From Burkholderiaceae bacterium (GTDB taxonomy: Bacteria; Pseudomonadota; Gammaproteobacteria; Burkholderiales; Burkholderiaceae), in contig JALREG010000246.1 of assembly GCA_023253905.1 (NCBI GenBank), forward strand, positions 1-5,910: DNA of 5,910 nt, read 5' to 3'. Shown here piece by piece: positions 5,883 to 5,910 of the stretch. The position numbers were made by a program, and so were the translations under genes. Below the pieces are notes generated by a model. The model was not told the origin of the DNA. It did not search any database and worked only from the letters and a program-made list of their open reading frames with translations. Each line of letters begins with the position of its first letter. Position 1 is the stretch's first letter.

Positions 5883-5910
5883 GGATGGGCCGGCGGGGCC
5901 ACGGTACCTC

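Noticed and set aside
1..5910. A defence system or mobile element built around the DUF58 and VWA genes
   Set aside because: VWA and MoxR proteins occur in some defence systems, but here the architecture is the ordinary BatA-like chaperone type, with no nuclease, integrase, inverted-repeat ends or composition shift.

Overview
The window is GC-rich (by eye about 60-65%) and almost wholly coding. Codon use, the TctDE-like regulators, the CzcC-like outer-membrane protein and the DUF58/von Willebrand pair all suggest a beta- or gammaproteobacterium. This is inferred from family resemblance only; no rRNA or other taxonomic marker is present. I found no tRNA, rRNA, CRISPR array, insertion sequence or integrase.

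Left part (1-1515, minus strand): the start of a tripartite RND-type efflux operon. A TolC/CzcC-like outer-membrane factor (202-1515) is followed 28 bp downstream by a second gene that runs off the left edge (173 to 1). It starts with GTG and encodes a lipoprotein signal (lipobox LAGC, Cys23) followed by a Pro-rich stretch. It looks like the periplasmic adaptor, so the pump gene would be expected beyond the edge.

Middle (1516-3724, plus strand): a 98-bp divergent intergenic region, then a two-component system: an OmpR/PhoB-family response regulator (1614-2309) and a TctE/QseC-like histidine kinase (2306-3724). The two genes are translationally coupled by an ATGA overlap. The intergenic region contains two 8-bp direct half-sites (CTGACTCG and CTGACTTG) with an 11-bp period. 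They lie 11 bp upstream of a GATAAC -10-like element that faces the efflux operon. This is the geometry expected of an OmpR/PhoB-class activator site, so the simplest model is that the regulator controls the efflux operon.

Right part (3749-5910, minus strand, convergent with the kinase): a DUF58 protein (4900-5868) followed after 8 bp by a BatA-like membrane von Willebrand factor A protein (3749-4891). Such pairs usually sit downstream of a MoxR AAA+ ATPase gene, which would lie past the right edge. Only 24 bp separates the kinase and VWA stop codons, so this is a junction of two unrelated modules. I see no convincing new defence or mobile system. The most distinctive items are the adaptor gene at the left edge, the candidate operator, an insertion in the regulator receiver domain, and a Pro/Gly-rich insertion in the VWA domain.
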